A model generated the notes under the pieces. The model searched no databases and was not told where the DNA came from. It saw only the letters and a program-made list of their open reading frames with translations. Made by a program: the position numbers and the translations under genes. A stretch of DNA of 64,000 nucleotides from Bacilli bacterium. GTDB lineage: Bacteria; Bacillota_I; Bacilli_A; RFN20; CAG-826. Location: positions 558,001 to 622,000 of the forward strand of contig DAOKYO010000001.1 in assembly GCA_035326105.1 (NCBI GenBank), written 5' to 3'. Below are positions 8,050 through 16,557 of this stretch, piece after piece; positions within the stretch are counted from its first letter, which is position 1; each line of letters starts with the position of its first letter.

Positions 8050-10200
8050 ATGATGGAAAAAATAAGAGTTTTTATTGATGATAATAGTCCGGTCAGTTTT
8101 AAGGACTTGCAAGACAACTTTGAAGATGACGAATTCTTGAATGAAGATTTGGAAGAATTAATTACCTCGGGTGACGTTGTAGAGTGGAATGGACAATTCC
8201 ATTCTTTAAAACGCCTTCACTTGCAAAAGGGCGAGATTGTTTCTGTCAAAAGTAATTTTCTTTTCGTCAGCCTCAGTGATCAAGAGGATGACTTACGAAT
8301 TGAGGCGCGAAATGCAGGAGGGGCAATGCTCGGCGACCGCGTCTTAATTACTACCGAGCGCGGGGAATTTTCTGTTTATAGTATTTTTTTTCATAAACAT
8401 CAAACAGTGGTGGGCGAAATTATAAGTGATGGCAAGCGCCAGCTTTTAGAGGTTAAAAGTATAGCTCCGGCGACCGTCAAATTTGTTTTTAAAGACACAA
8501 ATCTCCGTGTTGGCGAATTGGCAGTGGCAAAAATTATCACTTATGGTGAGAAGGAAAACACAGTTAGTTTTGTCCGTTCTTTAGGAGATAAAAATGCTCC
8601 GGGAAATGATATTACACGGATTGTTATTGAAGAAAATGCCCCTTATGAATTTCCATCGGAAGTGGACGTTGAACTTCAGGATATTCCCTATGAAGTAAGT
8701 GCCGAGGAGATTAAAAACCGGCATGATTTTCGGCAGGAAATGATAGTCACGATCGATGGGGAAACCGCCCGTGATTTTGATGATGCTGTCAGTGTAACCA
8801 AGATGCCTTTTGGCTATCGCTTGGGAGTGCATATAGCCGATGTCTCTTATTATGTTAAACCGAAGATGGCTATTAATAATGAAGCCTACAGTCGGGGAAC
8901 ATCTATCTATTTAACCGACCGGGTAATTCCAATGTTACCCTTTCCTTTGAGCAATGGTATTTGCTCGCTTAATGAGGGCGTGGATCGCTTAGTTCTGAGC
9001 GTTATTATGGATATCGATGATCGGGGCCAATGTTTTCGCCGGGAGATTTATCCGGGCATCATCAGCTCGCATGGACGCTTGACGTACACTTATGTTCAAT
9101 CGGTTTTTGATCAAGGGAAGGCTAAAGATGAGCGCGAAGAAATGCTCTTACTTTTGGATGAGGTTGCTAAGAAAATTCGTCGAGTGCGAACTCGCAGAGG
9201 CTCGCTCGATTTAGATACCGATGAGATGGAAATTGAGGTTGATAGTTCGGGCAAGGCCATAGGTATTCATAAGAAAATCGGCAACGAAGCCGAGGCGATG
9301 ATTGAGGATTTGATGATTTTAGCCAATGAAGAGGTGGCAACCGCTGTTACCGAGCGCAAATTGCCAATGCTATATCGAATTCATGAACTGCCGGATAGCA
9401 AGCGGATTGATAATTTAAATTATCTTTTAAAAAGATTGGGCCATCAACCGGAATTAAATCCGCGCAAAGTTACTTCTTTAGACATACAGCACTTGTTAAA
9501 CAGATATAAAGACGATGCCGATGCACCGGTTATTAGTGAAGCCACGCTCCGTTCTTTAGCCAAGGCCCGCTATGCGGATGAAAATAAAGGTCACTTTGGG
9601 CTGGCATCCAGTTGCTATACCCATTTTACTTCGCCAATTAGACGGTATCCGGATTTGATCGTTCACCGGTTGATTCGTAAATACTTCTTTTTAAATAATC
9701 GTTCGATTAATAAAGACGACCAAGATTACCTGCATGAAGCGGGATTTGATCTTTCGCAAAAAGAGCGGCGAGCAGTGACAATCGAACGGCGAGTGGAAGC
9801 CATGAAAGCTGCTGAATATATGAGCGGAAATCTCGGTAATCATTATAAAGGGTACATTGATGGCATCACTAATGTCGGTCTCTTTGTCACATTAGAAAAT
9901 GGTATTAATGGCCTCATACGCTTTGATTCACTCAGTGATTTTTATGCGGTTGATGAAGCGAGAATTATGGCTATAGGAAAACGTCATCACCAACGCTTTA
10001 TGCTCGGTGATCATGTGGAAGTGGTGGTCGCCGCGGCTAACAAGGAAAATGGAAACGTGGATTTATTGATTGATGATAAAAAAATTTCTCGACGGGGAAA
10101 CGTTTCCTCGCGCAAGGACATAAACGCCAAAAAAGTCGATAAAAAAGATAAAAAGTACAATGGCCGGCAACATCAGCATCATCCGAAGAGAAGACACTGA
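8050..10200 (+). CDS. rnr: Ribonuclease R
   Basis: Processive 3'-5' exoribonuclease that degrades structured RNA. 716 residues, in order: N-terminal winged-helix/cold-shock regions (1-210), RNB catalytic domain from ~225 with the acidic cluster GETARDFDDAVSV and the signature SPIRRYPDLIVHR, an S1 domain at ~615-690 (YKGYIDGITNVGLFV), and a Lys-rich tail. The ribosome site GAGGTGA precedes two adjacent ATGs (8050, 8053). In many relatives smpB follows; here folD does, behind its own promoter. Confidence 0.96.
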   Translation: MMEKIRVFIDDNSPVSFKDLQDNFEDDEFLNEDLEELITSGDVVEWNGQFHSLKRLHLQKGEIVSVKSNFLFVSLSDQEDDLRIEARNAGGAMLGDRVLITTERGEFSVYSIFFHKHQTVVGEIISDGKRQLLEVKSIAPATVKFVFKDTNLRVGELAVAKIITYGEKENTVSFVRSLGDKNAPGNDITRIVIEENAPYEFPSEVDVELQDIPYEVSAEEIKNRHDFRQEMIVTIDGETARDFDDAVSVTKMPFGYRLGVHIADVSYYVKPKMAINNEAYSRGTSIYLTDRVIPMLPFPLSNGICSLNEGVDRLVLSVIMDIDDRGQCFRREIYPGIISSHGRLTYTYVQSVFDQGKAKDEREEMLLLLDEVAKKIRRVRTRRGSLDLDTDEMEIEVDSSGKAIGIHKKIGNEAEAMIEDLMILANEEVATAVTERKLPMLYRIHELPDSKRIDNLNYLLKRLGHQPELNPRKVTSLDIQHLLNRYKDDADAPVISEATLRSLAKARYADENKGHFGLASSCYTHFTSPIRRYPDLIVHRLIRKYFFLNNRSINKDDQDYLHEAGFDLSQKERRAVTIERRVEAMKAAEYMSGNLGNHYKGYIDGITNVGLFVTLENGINGLIRFDSLSDFYAVDEARIMAIGKRHHQRFMLGDHVEVVVAAANKENGNVDLLIDDKKISRRGNVSSRKDINAKKVDKKDKKYNGRQHQHHPKRRH

Positions 10201-10231
10201 TAATTTAGACGCTAGCAACCAATTGGCATTT

Positions 10232-10240
10232 TGATATAAT
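10232..10240 (+). promoter_or_regulatory. Extended -10 promoter for folD
   Basis: TGATATAAT (TGn plus TATAAT), no good -35 box; the start codon lies 20 bases downstream with GAGGT at 10251. Confidence 0.65.
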
Positions 10241-10260
10241 AAAAAAAGTCGAGGTTAATT

Positions 10261-11064
10261 ATGACAATTAAAGAGTATGTTCTTAAACGCAAAAGTGAAT
10301 TAAAAGCAGAGATTAGCCATTTTTCGACACCGATAAAAATGGTGATTGTACAGGTTAATGACGATCCGGCCTCCGATACGTATATTCGCGGTAAAATGCG
10401 CGATAGCCAAGAAGTGGGAATTCAAGCGGAACTGATTAAACTTCCGGTTACCACGACCCAAACGGAATTAAGTGCACTTATTCAACGACTTAATCAAGAC
10501 TCGTCGGTTCACGGATTTATTATTCAGATGCCATTACCAAAGGGTATTGATGAAGAGTACATTAAAACTCTCGTTGATCCCGCCAAGGATATCGATGGAT
10601 TTCATCCATTAAGTAAATTTTCTCCCTGCACTCCTTTGGGGATAATTAATTACTTAAAGGAAGAAAACATTGTTTTAGATGGCCGCAATGCCGTAGTTAT
10701 CGGTCGCTCCAATATTGTTGGCAAGCCGATGGCGCGCTTGTTGATGAAAGAGAATATGAATGTTACGGTTCTTCACTCTCACACGCAGAAAGATGATCTT
10801 CGGTTTTATGTTAAACATGCCGATTTAATCGTCATTGCCATCGGTCATAAGTACTTTCTTAACCACAGTTTTTCATATAAACCGGATGCGGTTTTGGTTG
10901 ATGTTGGAATTAACCGCCTTGATGGCGTTACTTATGGTGATATTGAACCCGAGCAAAATGTTCGTCTTCAGACTCCTGTTCCAGGAGGAGTTGGACTTTT
11001 GACTCGTCTTACCTTATTATGCAATCTTACGGAGGCTTATAAAAATGCATTTTTCCATCACTAA
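10261..11064 (+). CDS. folD: Bifunctional methylenetetrahydrofolate dehydrogenase/cyclohydrolase
   Basis: Interconverts 5,10-methylene-, methenyl- and 10-formyl-tetrahydrofolate. 267 residues, slightly short for the family (280-290). Seen: the catalytic Tyr/Lys region TYIRGKMRDSQEVGI (usual YxxxK), FIIQMPLPKGID, the substrate loop DPAKDIDGFHP, the Rossmann motif VVIGRSNIVGKPMARLL and the C-terminal TPVPGGVGLLTR, where the usual PGGVGPMT is changed to GLLT. It works with Fhs (59720-61330) in one-carbon metabolism. The last 20 bases overlap the following gene. Confidence 0.96.
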   Translation: MTIKEYVLKRKSELKAEISHFSTPIKMVIVQVNDDPASDTYIRGKMRDSQEVGIQAELIKLPVTTTQTELSALIQRLNQDSSVHGFIIQMPLPKGIDEEYIKTLVDPAKDIDGFHPLSKFSPCTPLGIINYLKEENIVLDGRNAVVIGRSNIVGKPMARLLMKENMNVTVLHSHTQKDDLRFYVKHADLIVIAIGHKYFLNHSFSYKPDAVLVDVGINRLDGVTYGDIEPEQNVRLQTPVPGGVGLLTRLTLLCNLTEAYKNAFFHH

Positions 11065-11641
11065 TACAAGTGTTTACGGGCTTGAAAGAGCAGTCAAAGC
11101 AAGCGGAAATCCGATGCGAACCGTCATTGAAACCGGGGATTGCGAAGAAAAAGATTTTTTGCGAGCGGAGCGTTTAGGACGAACACAAGGCGGGGAAGGC
11201 CACGATAATTTTCTTAAGGGAATATTGGTTCAAATGGATGTTACCGCCCCTCTATTCTGGTGGAAAGAAGCGCAACGCTACCATTGGTTTGATTTTATTT
11301 CCAGCCAGTCGACGATGCATTGCTTATTGAAGTTTGATATTGCCACGCGCGTGGTAGATGATACTGATGCCCGTATTTTGGAAGTGATTCGCGATTTGCT
11401 TACTGCCTACCAAGCTATTCCAGAAGATGATAGCGACTCGCGGAAGAAGGCATGGAGAAAAATTGTTGCCAGTCTTCCTTCCGGATTTTGTCTTACGGCG
11501 ACGATGACGACTAATTATCAGCAACTAAAAACGATGTATCGCCAACGGAAAAATCACAAACTGAGCGAATGGCACGATTTTTGTGATTGGTGTGATAGTT
11601 TACCGCATTTCATCGATTTTACGCAAAAAGCGAACACTTAG
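11045..11641 (+). CDS. Uncharacterised protein, distantly ThyX-like
   Basis: 198 residues of an unassigned family known to me from Firmicutes and phages. Seen: GHDNFLKGILVQMDVT, APLFWWKEAQRYHWFDF, SSQSTMHCLL, and near the C-terminus TTNYQQLKTMYRQRKNHKL followed by EWHDFCDWCDSLP. The order of a substrate-side helix, a Trp/Gln/Arg segment, a Ser-rich turn and an NxxxLxxxxxxRxxH helix recalls flavin-dependent thymidylate synthase ThyX, though the canonical RHRxxS motif is not seen. The 20-base overlap with folD, whose product methylene-THF is the ThyX substrate, fits a folate role, but that is inference. MHFSITNT is the likely start; GGAGG lies at 11031-11035 inside folD. Confidence 0.7.
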   Translation: MHFSITNTSVYGLERAVKASGNPMRTVIETGDCEEKDFLRAERLGRTQGGEGHDNFLKGILVQMDVTAPLFWWKEAQRYHWFDFISSQSTMHCLLKFDIATRVVDDTDARILEVIRDLLTAYQAIPEDDSDSRKKAWRKIVASLPSGFCLTATMTTNYQQLKTMYRQRKNHKLSEWHDFCDWCDSLPHFIDFTQKANT

Positions 11642-11651
11642 TTCGCTTTTT
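11626..11651 (+). terminator. Intrinsic terminator
   Basis: AAAAGCGAAC / GTTCGCTTTT stem with a 5-base loop and a T-run; the left arm lies inside the last codons of the upstream gene. Confidence 0.9.
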
Positions 11652-11733
11652 TTAACCTCTAGTTTACTTTGCGGTTTTTTTGATTATTAAAAAAGAATTC
11701 TTTGCTAGGATAAAAGTGAAGGAGGAACTTTTT

Positions 11734-12783
11734 ATGAAAAGAATTTTTGCGATTACTGGCGCAGGAGGTCACTTAGGCCATTATCTCGTCCAATACTTAT
11801 TAGATCAAAATCAAACTGTTCGCGCCTTACTTTTTAATAATGAAGAACCGACTTTTTCCGGCGCGAATGTATTCTATGGGGATATTACCGATATCTCAAC
11901 GTTGCGTTCGTTTTTGAAAATTAACCCGGATGAGGAACTTATCGTTATTCATGCCGCTGGCATCGTTTCGATTAATGCCCGGGTTGATAAACGGCTTTAT
12001 GAGGTCAATGTCAAAGGAACGAAAAATATGCTTTCCGCGGCTAAGGAAGCGGGAGCAAAACGTTTTGTATATATCAGCAGTGTCCACGCGATCAAAGAGA
12101 AAAAACATAACGAAGTTGTTAGCGAACTTGATGCCAAAGAATTTACTGTGAGCGCTGTGCGTGGAGGCTATGCTAAGACTAAAGCCGAAGCGACAAAACT
12201 TGTTTTGGCGGCCAACGACGATGTTTTCGCCACCTATGTTATTGCTCCATCGGGAATTCTTGGACCGGGAAACTCCTATAGTGCAGATTTCTTAGGTAAC
12301 TTAGTCACTATGTTTGTTCGGGGAAAATTTAAGGTAGCGGTAAAAGGCGGATATGACTTTGTCGATGTGCGTGACGTGGCCCAGGCGACAATTAATCTGG
12401 CCTTACTTTCGCATCCTTCGCGCCATTTTTACTTGGCGAGTGGCAATTATTATTCGGTTAAAACAATTCTCGATACTCTAAGTGTTATTACGAAGAAAAA
12501 ACGGGTAAGAATATTTCTATCCCCCCGCTTTATAAAACTTTTCGCTTGGATTATTGAAGCGCATTATCGTCGGCGGAAGCAGACACCATTATTTACTGCT
12601 TACTCAATGGATACACTTTTAGCTAATGCCCAATTTGATAACCAGTTGGCGGTTAAGGAGTTAAAACTGGCAGTTCGTCCATTGGATGCGACATTAAACG
12701 ATATGGTAAAGTATATTGAAATTAGTGATTTTACCGCCTCAAAAAAGGAAATCATCGGTATTAAAAAGAATAAAAGCGCCTAA
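11734..12783 (+). CDS. NAD-dependent epimerase/dehydratase (extended SDR)
   Basis: 349 residues with a Rossmann N-terminus (FAITGAGGHLGHYLV), an acidic residue after strand 3, an IHAAGIVS segment, the catalytic pair YAKTK (YxxxK) at ~150 and an SSVHA serine. It resembles dihydroflavonol-reductase or nucleoside-diphosphate-sugar epimerase-like SDRs; the substrate cannot be told. The start is ATG 11734, 8 bases after GGAGG; an earlier in-frame start at 11680 has no ribosome site. It stands alone between a terminator and a cre-like site. Confidence 0.88.
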   Translation: MKRIFAITGAGGHLGHYLVQYLLDQNQTVRALLFNNEEPTFSGANVFYGDITDISTLRSFLKINPDEELIVIHAAGIVSINARVDKRLYEVNVKGTKNMLSAAKEAGAKRFVYISSVHAIKEKKHNEVVSELDAKEFTVSAVRGGYAKTKAEATKLVLAANDDVFATYVIAPSGILGPGNSYSADFLGNLVTMFVRGKFKVAVKGGYDFVDVRDVAQATINLALLSHPSRHFYLASGNYYSVKTILDTLSVITKKKRVRIFLSPRFIKLFAWIIEAHYRRRKQTPLFTAYSMDTLLANAQFDNQLAVKELKLAVRPLDATLNDMVKYIEISDFTASKKEIIGIKKNKSA

Positions 12784-12807
12784 TTTTATAAAGGGATAGC
12801 TTTTTAC

Positions 12808-12821
12808 TAAAAGCGTTTACA
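12808..12821 (+). promoter_or_regulatory. Candidate cre (CcpA) site
   Basis: TAAAAGCGTTTACA matches the catabolite-responsive consensus at most positions. It lies 73 bases upstream of the aminopeptidase start. Promoter elements near it are weak. Confidence 0.5.
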
Positions 12822-12893
12822 TTTTGAAAAACGCCGTTTTTCCTTGTTTTTTGACTAGAAATGTTTTTTCATATAAGCGAAAAGAGGAAAAAT

Positions 12894-14114
12894 ATGAAAA
12901 TAGCTCAATTAAAGAATTATGCCAAACTCATTGTTCGCAAAGGCGCAAATGTCCAACGCGGACAAGATGTTATTATTCAAGCTCGTCTTGATCAACCGGA
13001 ATTTGTAAAGATGGTTGTTATCGAGGCTTATAAAGCTGGAGCCCGGCATGTCGAAGTCCGCTGGTCTTATCACTCCCTTGAGAAAGTTAATGTTAAATAT
13101 CAAACTATCCGTACCCTTGGCGAAGTAACCGATTGGGAGAAGGCGCGCTTTGAGCATTATGTTAAAACCAATCCCGTGCGCATTTATTTGGAAAGTGATG
13201 ATCCGGATGGTTCAAAGGGCATTAACCAAGTAAAAATGGCTAAGGCTACACAACTCTATTTTCCGATTATTAAAGGTTATCGCGAGCAGATGGATAACCA
13301 TTATCAATGGGTTATCGCCGGTGTTCCAAGTGAAAAATGGGCAAAGAAGGTTTTTCCGGATTTACCTCGAGTTCAGGCGGAAGAGAAACTTTGGGAGTCA
13401 ATACTCTATGTTTCCCGGGCTACAGGTGATCCTTTAAAAGCATGGGATGAGCATAATCGGAATTTGTCGGCACGATCTACTTACCTAAATAATCTTCACC
13501 TGGCTTTTCTGGAATATAAAGCTGGAAACGGAACGGATTTTAAAGTGGGTCTTTTACCTAATGCCAAATTTATCGCCGGTGGGGAAAAGACACTGGAAGG
13601 GGTTTTCTTCAATCCCAACATTCCAACCGAGGAATGCTTTACTACACCCCGCAAAGGGGATGTGGAGGGCATTGTGTATTCTTCTCGTCCGTTATCCTAT
13701 CGGGGAGAAGTCATTGAAGACTTCTTTGTGAAATTTGTTAAAGGAAAAGTGGTGGAAGTCGGTGCCAAAAAGAATGAAGCGCTTTTGAAACAAATGGTGA
13801 AAATGGATGAAGGGGCCTCGATGCTTGGCGAAGTTGCTCTTGTCCCTTATGATTCACCGATTCGCAATTCGGGTATTACTTTTTGGTCGACTTTATATGA
13901 TGAAAATGCCGCTTGTCATTTAGCGCTTGGACACGGATTTGAAAATTGTATTGAGGGCTATGAAAGAATGAGTAAAGCGGATTTGAAAAAAATCGTGAAT
14001 GATTCAATGATACACGTCGACTTTATGATCGGCACAAAGGACTTGTCAATTGTTGGAATTGATCATAATGGCAAACGAATTCAGATATTTAAGGATGGAA
14101 ATTGGGCTTTTTAA
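12894..14114 (+). CDS. Aminopeptidase, M29 (thermophilic metalloprotease/PepS) family
   Basis: Cytoplasmic metallo-aminopeptidase removing N-terminal residues from peptides. 406 residues, normal for AmpS/PepS/AmpT. Seen: the N-terminal MKIAQLKNYAKLIVRKG with GQDVIIQ, YFPIIKGYREQMD, the metal-ligand region GEVALVPYDSPI (Glu), FWSTLYDENAACHLALG (His) and VHVDFMIGTKDL (His, Asp). The start is ATG 12894 after AGAGGAA; 11 earlier in-frame codons have no ribosome site. Expressed alone, with a terminator downstream. Confidence 0.93.
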   Translation: MKIAQLKNYAKLIVRKGANVQRGQDVIIQARLDQPEFVKMVVIEAYKAGARHVEVRWSYHSLEKVNVKYQTIRTLGEVTDWEKARFEHYVKTNPVRIYLESDDPDGSKGINQVKMAKATQLYFPIIKGYREQMDNHYQWVIAGVPSEKWAKKVFPDLPRVQAEEKLWESILYVSRATGDPLKAWDEHNRNLSARSTYLNNLHLAFLEYKAGNGTDFKVGLLPNAKFIAGGEKTLEGVFFNPNIPTEECFTTPRKGDVEGIVYSSRPLSYRGEVIEDFFVKFVKGKVVEVGAKKNEALLKQMVKMDEGASMLGEVALVPYDSPIRNSGITFWSTLYDENAACHLALGHGFENCIEGYERMSKADLKKIVNDSMIHVDFMIGTKDLSIVGIDHNGKRIQIFKDGNWAF

Positions 14115-14141
14115 CTAGCATTAAAACTTAAAAGGAATAGG

Positions 14142-14169
14142 CTGGGTTTTAAAATAAACCCAGTTTTTT
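14142..14169 (+). terminator. Intrinsic terminator
   Basis: CTGGGTTT / AAACCCAG stem, 6-base loop and six Ts. Confidence 0.92.
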
Positions 14170-14255
14170 CTTGAAAATAAAAGCCAAACTGATTATTAAA
14201 ATCTAAATAGTTAGACAAGGAACTATTCAGTGTTTTATTGGTGCTATAAATAGTG

Positions 14256-14261
14256 TATATT
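14256..14261 (+). promoter_or_regulatory. Candidate mntP -10 box
   Basis: TATATT ends 10 bases before ATG 14272, so a transcript would begin only about three bases before the start codon. No ribosome site lies between. The -35 is poor (TTTTAT-like). Confidence 0.45.
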
Positions 14262-14271
14262 AAACCTTGTT

Positions 14272-14871
14272 ATGAATATTATTACCCTATTGCTTTATGC
14301 CGTAATTCTTTCCATCGACGCAACTACTGTATCCATTACAAATGGAATGTGCCATGTTGGGGTAGAGAAAAAACGGCTTTTTTTCTCTTCAGTTTTATTT
14401 GGAGTTTTTCAGGGAGCAATGCCATTAATTGGGTACTGGATATATTATTTTCTTCAGGAAGAGGCCACATGGGTGGCTTCCACTGGAACCTATGTTGCCT
14501 TTATTCTATTGTCACTTCTCGGATTAAAAATGATTATCGATGGTATCAAAGCAATCAAGGAAAAGGAAATATTAGATTGTCCAGTTTCTTTAACTAATTT
14601 ATCCTATAAAAAAATTTGGATTCAGGCTGTGGCTACGAGTATTGACGCTCTCGCGGTTGGATTATCCATCTGCGTGGCTAATTTTGATGGAATTAGTCAA
14701 GATACCAACATTTTTATCGCCGCGTCCGTTATTGCGTTGGTAACCTTTATCATGAGCCTCATCGGATCCTTTGCCGGACTTAAAATGGGAGTTTTTATGA
14801 AGCGCTATGCTCCTTTGATTGGTGGCCTTGTTCTCGTCTTACTCGGAGCGCGAATTTTAACCGGCTTATAG
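14272..14871 (+). CDS. mntP: Manganese efflux pump MntP family
   Basis: Six-helix membrane protein exporting Mn2+. 199 residues with two repeated halves, each holding the family's conserved Asp-rich helix: LLLYAVILSIDATTVSI (residues 5-21) and VATSIDALAVGLSICV (~122-137), plus Gly-rich GLKMIIDGIK and GLVLVLLGARI. The N-terminus aligns with the usual MntP start, so ATG 14272 is right although no Shine-Dalgarno is visible. The upstream space (~100 bases) is too short for, and does not show, the yybP-ykoY Mn2+ riboswitch that often controls this gene. Confidence 0.93.
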   Translation: MNIITLLLYAVILSIDATTVSITNGMCHVGVEKKRLFFSSVLFGVFQGAMPLIGYWIYYFLQEEATWVASTGTYVAFILLSLLGLKMIIDGIKAIKEKEILDCPVSLTNLSYKKIWIQAVATSIDALAVGLSICVANFDGISQDTNIFIAASVIALVTFIMSLIGSFAGLKMGVFMKRYAPLIGGLVLVLLGARILTGL

Positions 14872-14887
14872 TCTTTCCGCCTTTTTT

Positions 14888-14896
14888 TGCTATAAT
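14888..14896 (+). promoter_or_regulatory. Extended -10 promoter for the EEP gene
   Basis: TGCTATAAT, 20 bases before ATG 14917, with AAAGGTGA in between. No clear -35 box. Confidence 0.6.
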
Positions 14897-14916
14897 AAAG
14901 CAAAAGGTGAATAAAT

Positions 14917-16254
14917 ATGAAACCACTCAAAAGAATACTGAAGATATTAGGAATTATCTTAGGAGTCTTTATTTTAGTTATCGGCGGTTATGTTGCTTAC
15001 GTCTTTATCGATTATTCGCGGTTAGGTGACATTGAACTGGAAGTGGACAACGGAACTAGCCAGACAATCAGCCAATCCGACGTTGGCAGCAAAGAATTTG
15101 TTATTTCCTCATACAATATCGGATTTGGAGCTTATAATCGACCTTACTCCTTTTTTATGGACGAAGGATACTATAAGGATGAATACCAAAGTGAGCATAA
15201 CTCGACTCATGTGGTTGGTACCCATTCCCAGGCTTTGAGTAAGGATGATGCCTTAGCTAACACCACGGGGGCCTTTGCAACCATTGCTGACCTCCAAGAT
15301 AATTTAGGGACAACTCTCAAAACAGATTTTTCCTTGTATCAAGAGGTTGATTTGGATTCAGACCGTTCCTATCATATTAACCAGGTAGAAATGGGACGTG
15401 AGGTCCATAGTGAATACGATATGACTTATGCGGTCAACTATCACTCAGCCTACCTTGCCTATCCTTTTAATGAGCCAATCGGCAAATCTACATCTTCAAT
15501 CGTAACTTTTTCCAATTACAATATTGATAAGGCCGAGCGAAAAGAGTTTACGGTTGCTAAAGGCTTTAGTAAAGTATTTGATCTTGATCGGTGCTTTTCG
15601 GTCAGTGAAATAGCTATCTCAGGTTCAACAAAGAAACTATACATCTTCAATGTTCATATGTCAGCCTATGACGCAAGTGGGCTTATTCGTGCTGCACAAC
15701 TGGCTCAACTCAAAGAGGAGATTGCTTTACGAATGGATTATGATGGCGAACATAATTACGTGATAGTCGGTGGGGACTTCAACCATGATTTGGTTGTGGA
15801 TAATCCGCGTTATACACCTTTGGCCAACATTAACTGGTGGGACAATTATGAAATTGATGGCACGAAGGCTAGTTGGTACAATTATTTTCATCTAGATGAG
15901 AGCAAGGTTGGAACCGATGTAATCAATGTCCACAGTGGCCAAGAAGAGCCCTATCAACTTGATTTTGGAACGGAAGATCATCTCAATGTTTATACGGGAA
16001 CTAATCTACCTACCTGCCGGGATGCGGCGCTTCCTTTACAGGATGAAAATGATAATGGAATGGTCGATAATTTTCTTATTAGTATCGACGGCTTTCTAGT
16101 TAGCGACAATATCAGCGTTAATGAGGTTAAAACAATCGGCAGCGGTCCTAACGGCTCACAAGTAGAAGACTTAGAGCCTACTGATCCCCGTTATGGCTTG
16201 GGATTTGTTTATAGCGATCATAATCCGGTTTATATGAAGTTTATCTTAAATTAA
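14917..16254 (+). CDS. Membrane-anchored endonuclease/exonuclease/phosphatase-family protein
   Basis: 445 residues. An uncleaved N-terminal helix (about 10-32, ILGIILGVFILVIGGYVAY) should place the catalytic domain outside the cell. All EEP motifs are present: SSYNIGFG, LYQEVD (metal-binding Glu), NVHMSAY, VGGDFNHD (Asp/Asn) and the C-terminal YSDHNPV (Asp-His). Substrate may be nucleic acid, a phospholipid or an inositol phosphate; the family does not decide. Convergent with yolD, whose stop overlaps the last 9 bases. Transcribed from its own extended -10 promoter. Confidence 0.9.
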   Translation: MKPLKRILKILGIILGVFILVIGGYVAYVFIDYSRLGDIELEVDNGTSQTISQSDVGSKEFVISSYNIGFGAYNRPYSFFMDEGYYKDEYQSEHNSTHVVGTHSQALSKDDALANTTGAFATIADLQDNLGTTLKTDFSLYQEVDLDSDRSYHINQVEMGREVHSEYDMTYAVNYHSAYLAYPFNEPIGKSTSSIVTFSNYNIDKAERKEFTVAKGFSKVFDLDRCFSVSEIAISGSTKKLYIFNVHMSAYDASGLIRAAQLAQLKEEIALRMDYDGEHNYVIVGGDFNHDLVVDNPRYTPLANINWWDNYEIDGTKASWYNYFHLDESKVGTDVINVHSGQEEPYQLDFGTEDHLNVYTGTNLPTCRDAALPLQDENDNGMVDNFLISIDGFLVSDNISVNEVKTIGSGPNGSQVEDLEPTDPRYGLGFVYSDHNPVYMKFILN

Positions 16255-16557
16255 TTCAATAGCGGTGATATCATCGATTGCGATAACGAAGGACTTATCA
16301 AAAAGAATTTTTTTATAGGCAAAGTCAATCCGTTTAACAATCATCTCTTCAGTATAATAGTGGCCATCCCTATAAAAAGTGATGACCACTTTTTGTTTCG
16401 GTTTGAGGCCAATCAAAGCGCGATTGATCGATTCTTGTTCATCATCGCCGAGACTTTTTTTCTCTATTTTAGAACGTTCATATAGCATATGCTTAACAAA
16501 ACTTACCTGTTCATTTAATGAAGCAAACGGCATGTACTGTTTCATTCCTCGATTCAT
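16246..16557 (-). CDS. YolD-like protein
   Basis: 103 residues matching the YolD-like family found next to Y-family polymerases in Firmicutes: PFASLNEQ near the N-terminus, SINRALIGLKPKQKVVITFY in the middle and an IDFAYKKILF...IAIDDITAI end. In Bacillus, YolD-family proteins partner UmuC-like polymerases, possibly as UmuD substitutes. It overlaps the polymerase stop by four bases (ATGA), so the two are translationally coupled. Confidence 0.85.
   Translation of the reverse strand: MNRGMKQYMPFASLNEQVSFVKHMLYERSKIEKKSLGDDEQESINRALIGLKPKQKVVITFYRDGHYYTEEMIVKRIDFAYKKILFDKSFVIAIDDITAIELI

Noticed and set aside
14170..14271. yybP-ykoY manganese riboswitch in front of mntP
   Set aside because: Only about 100 AT-rich bases are available and the conserved loop motifs are absent; the -10 box sits next to the start codon.
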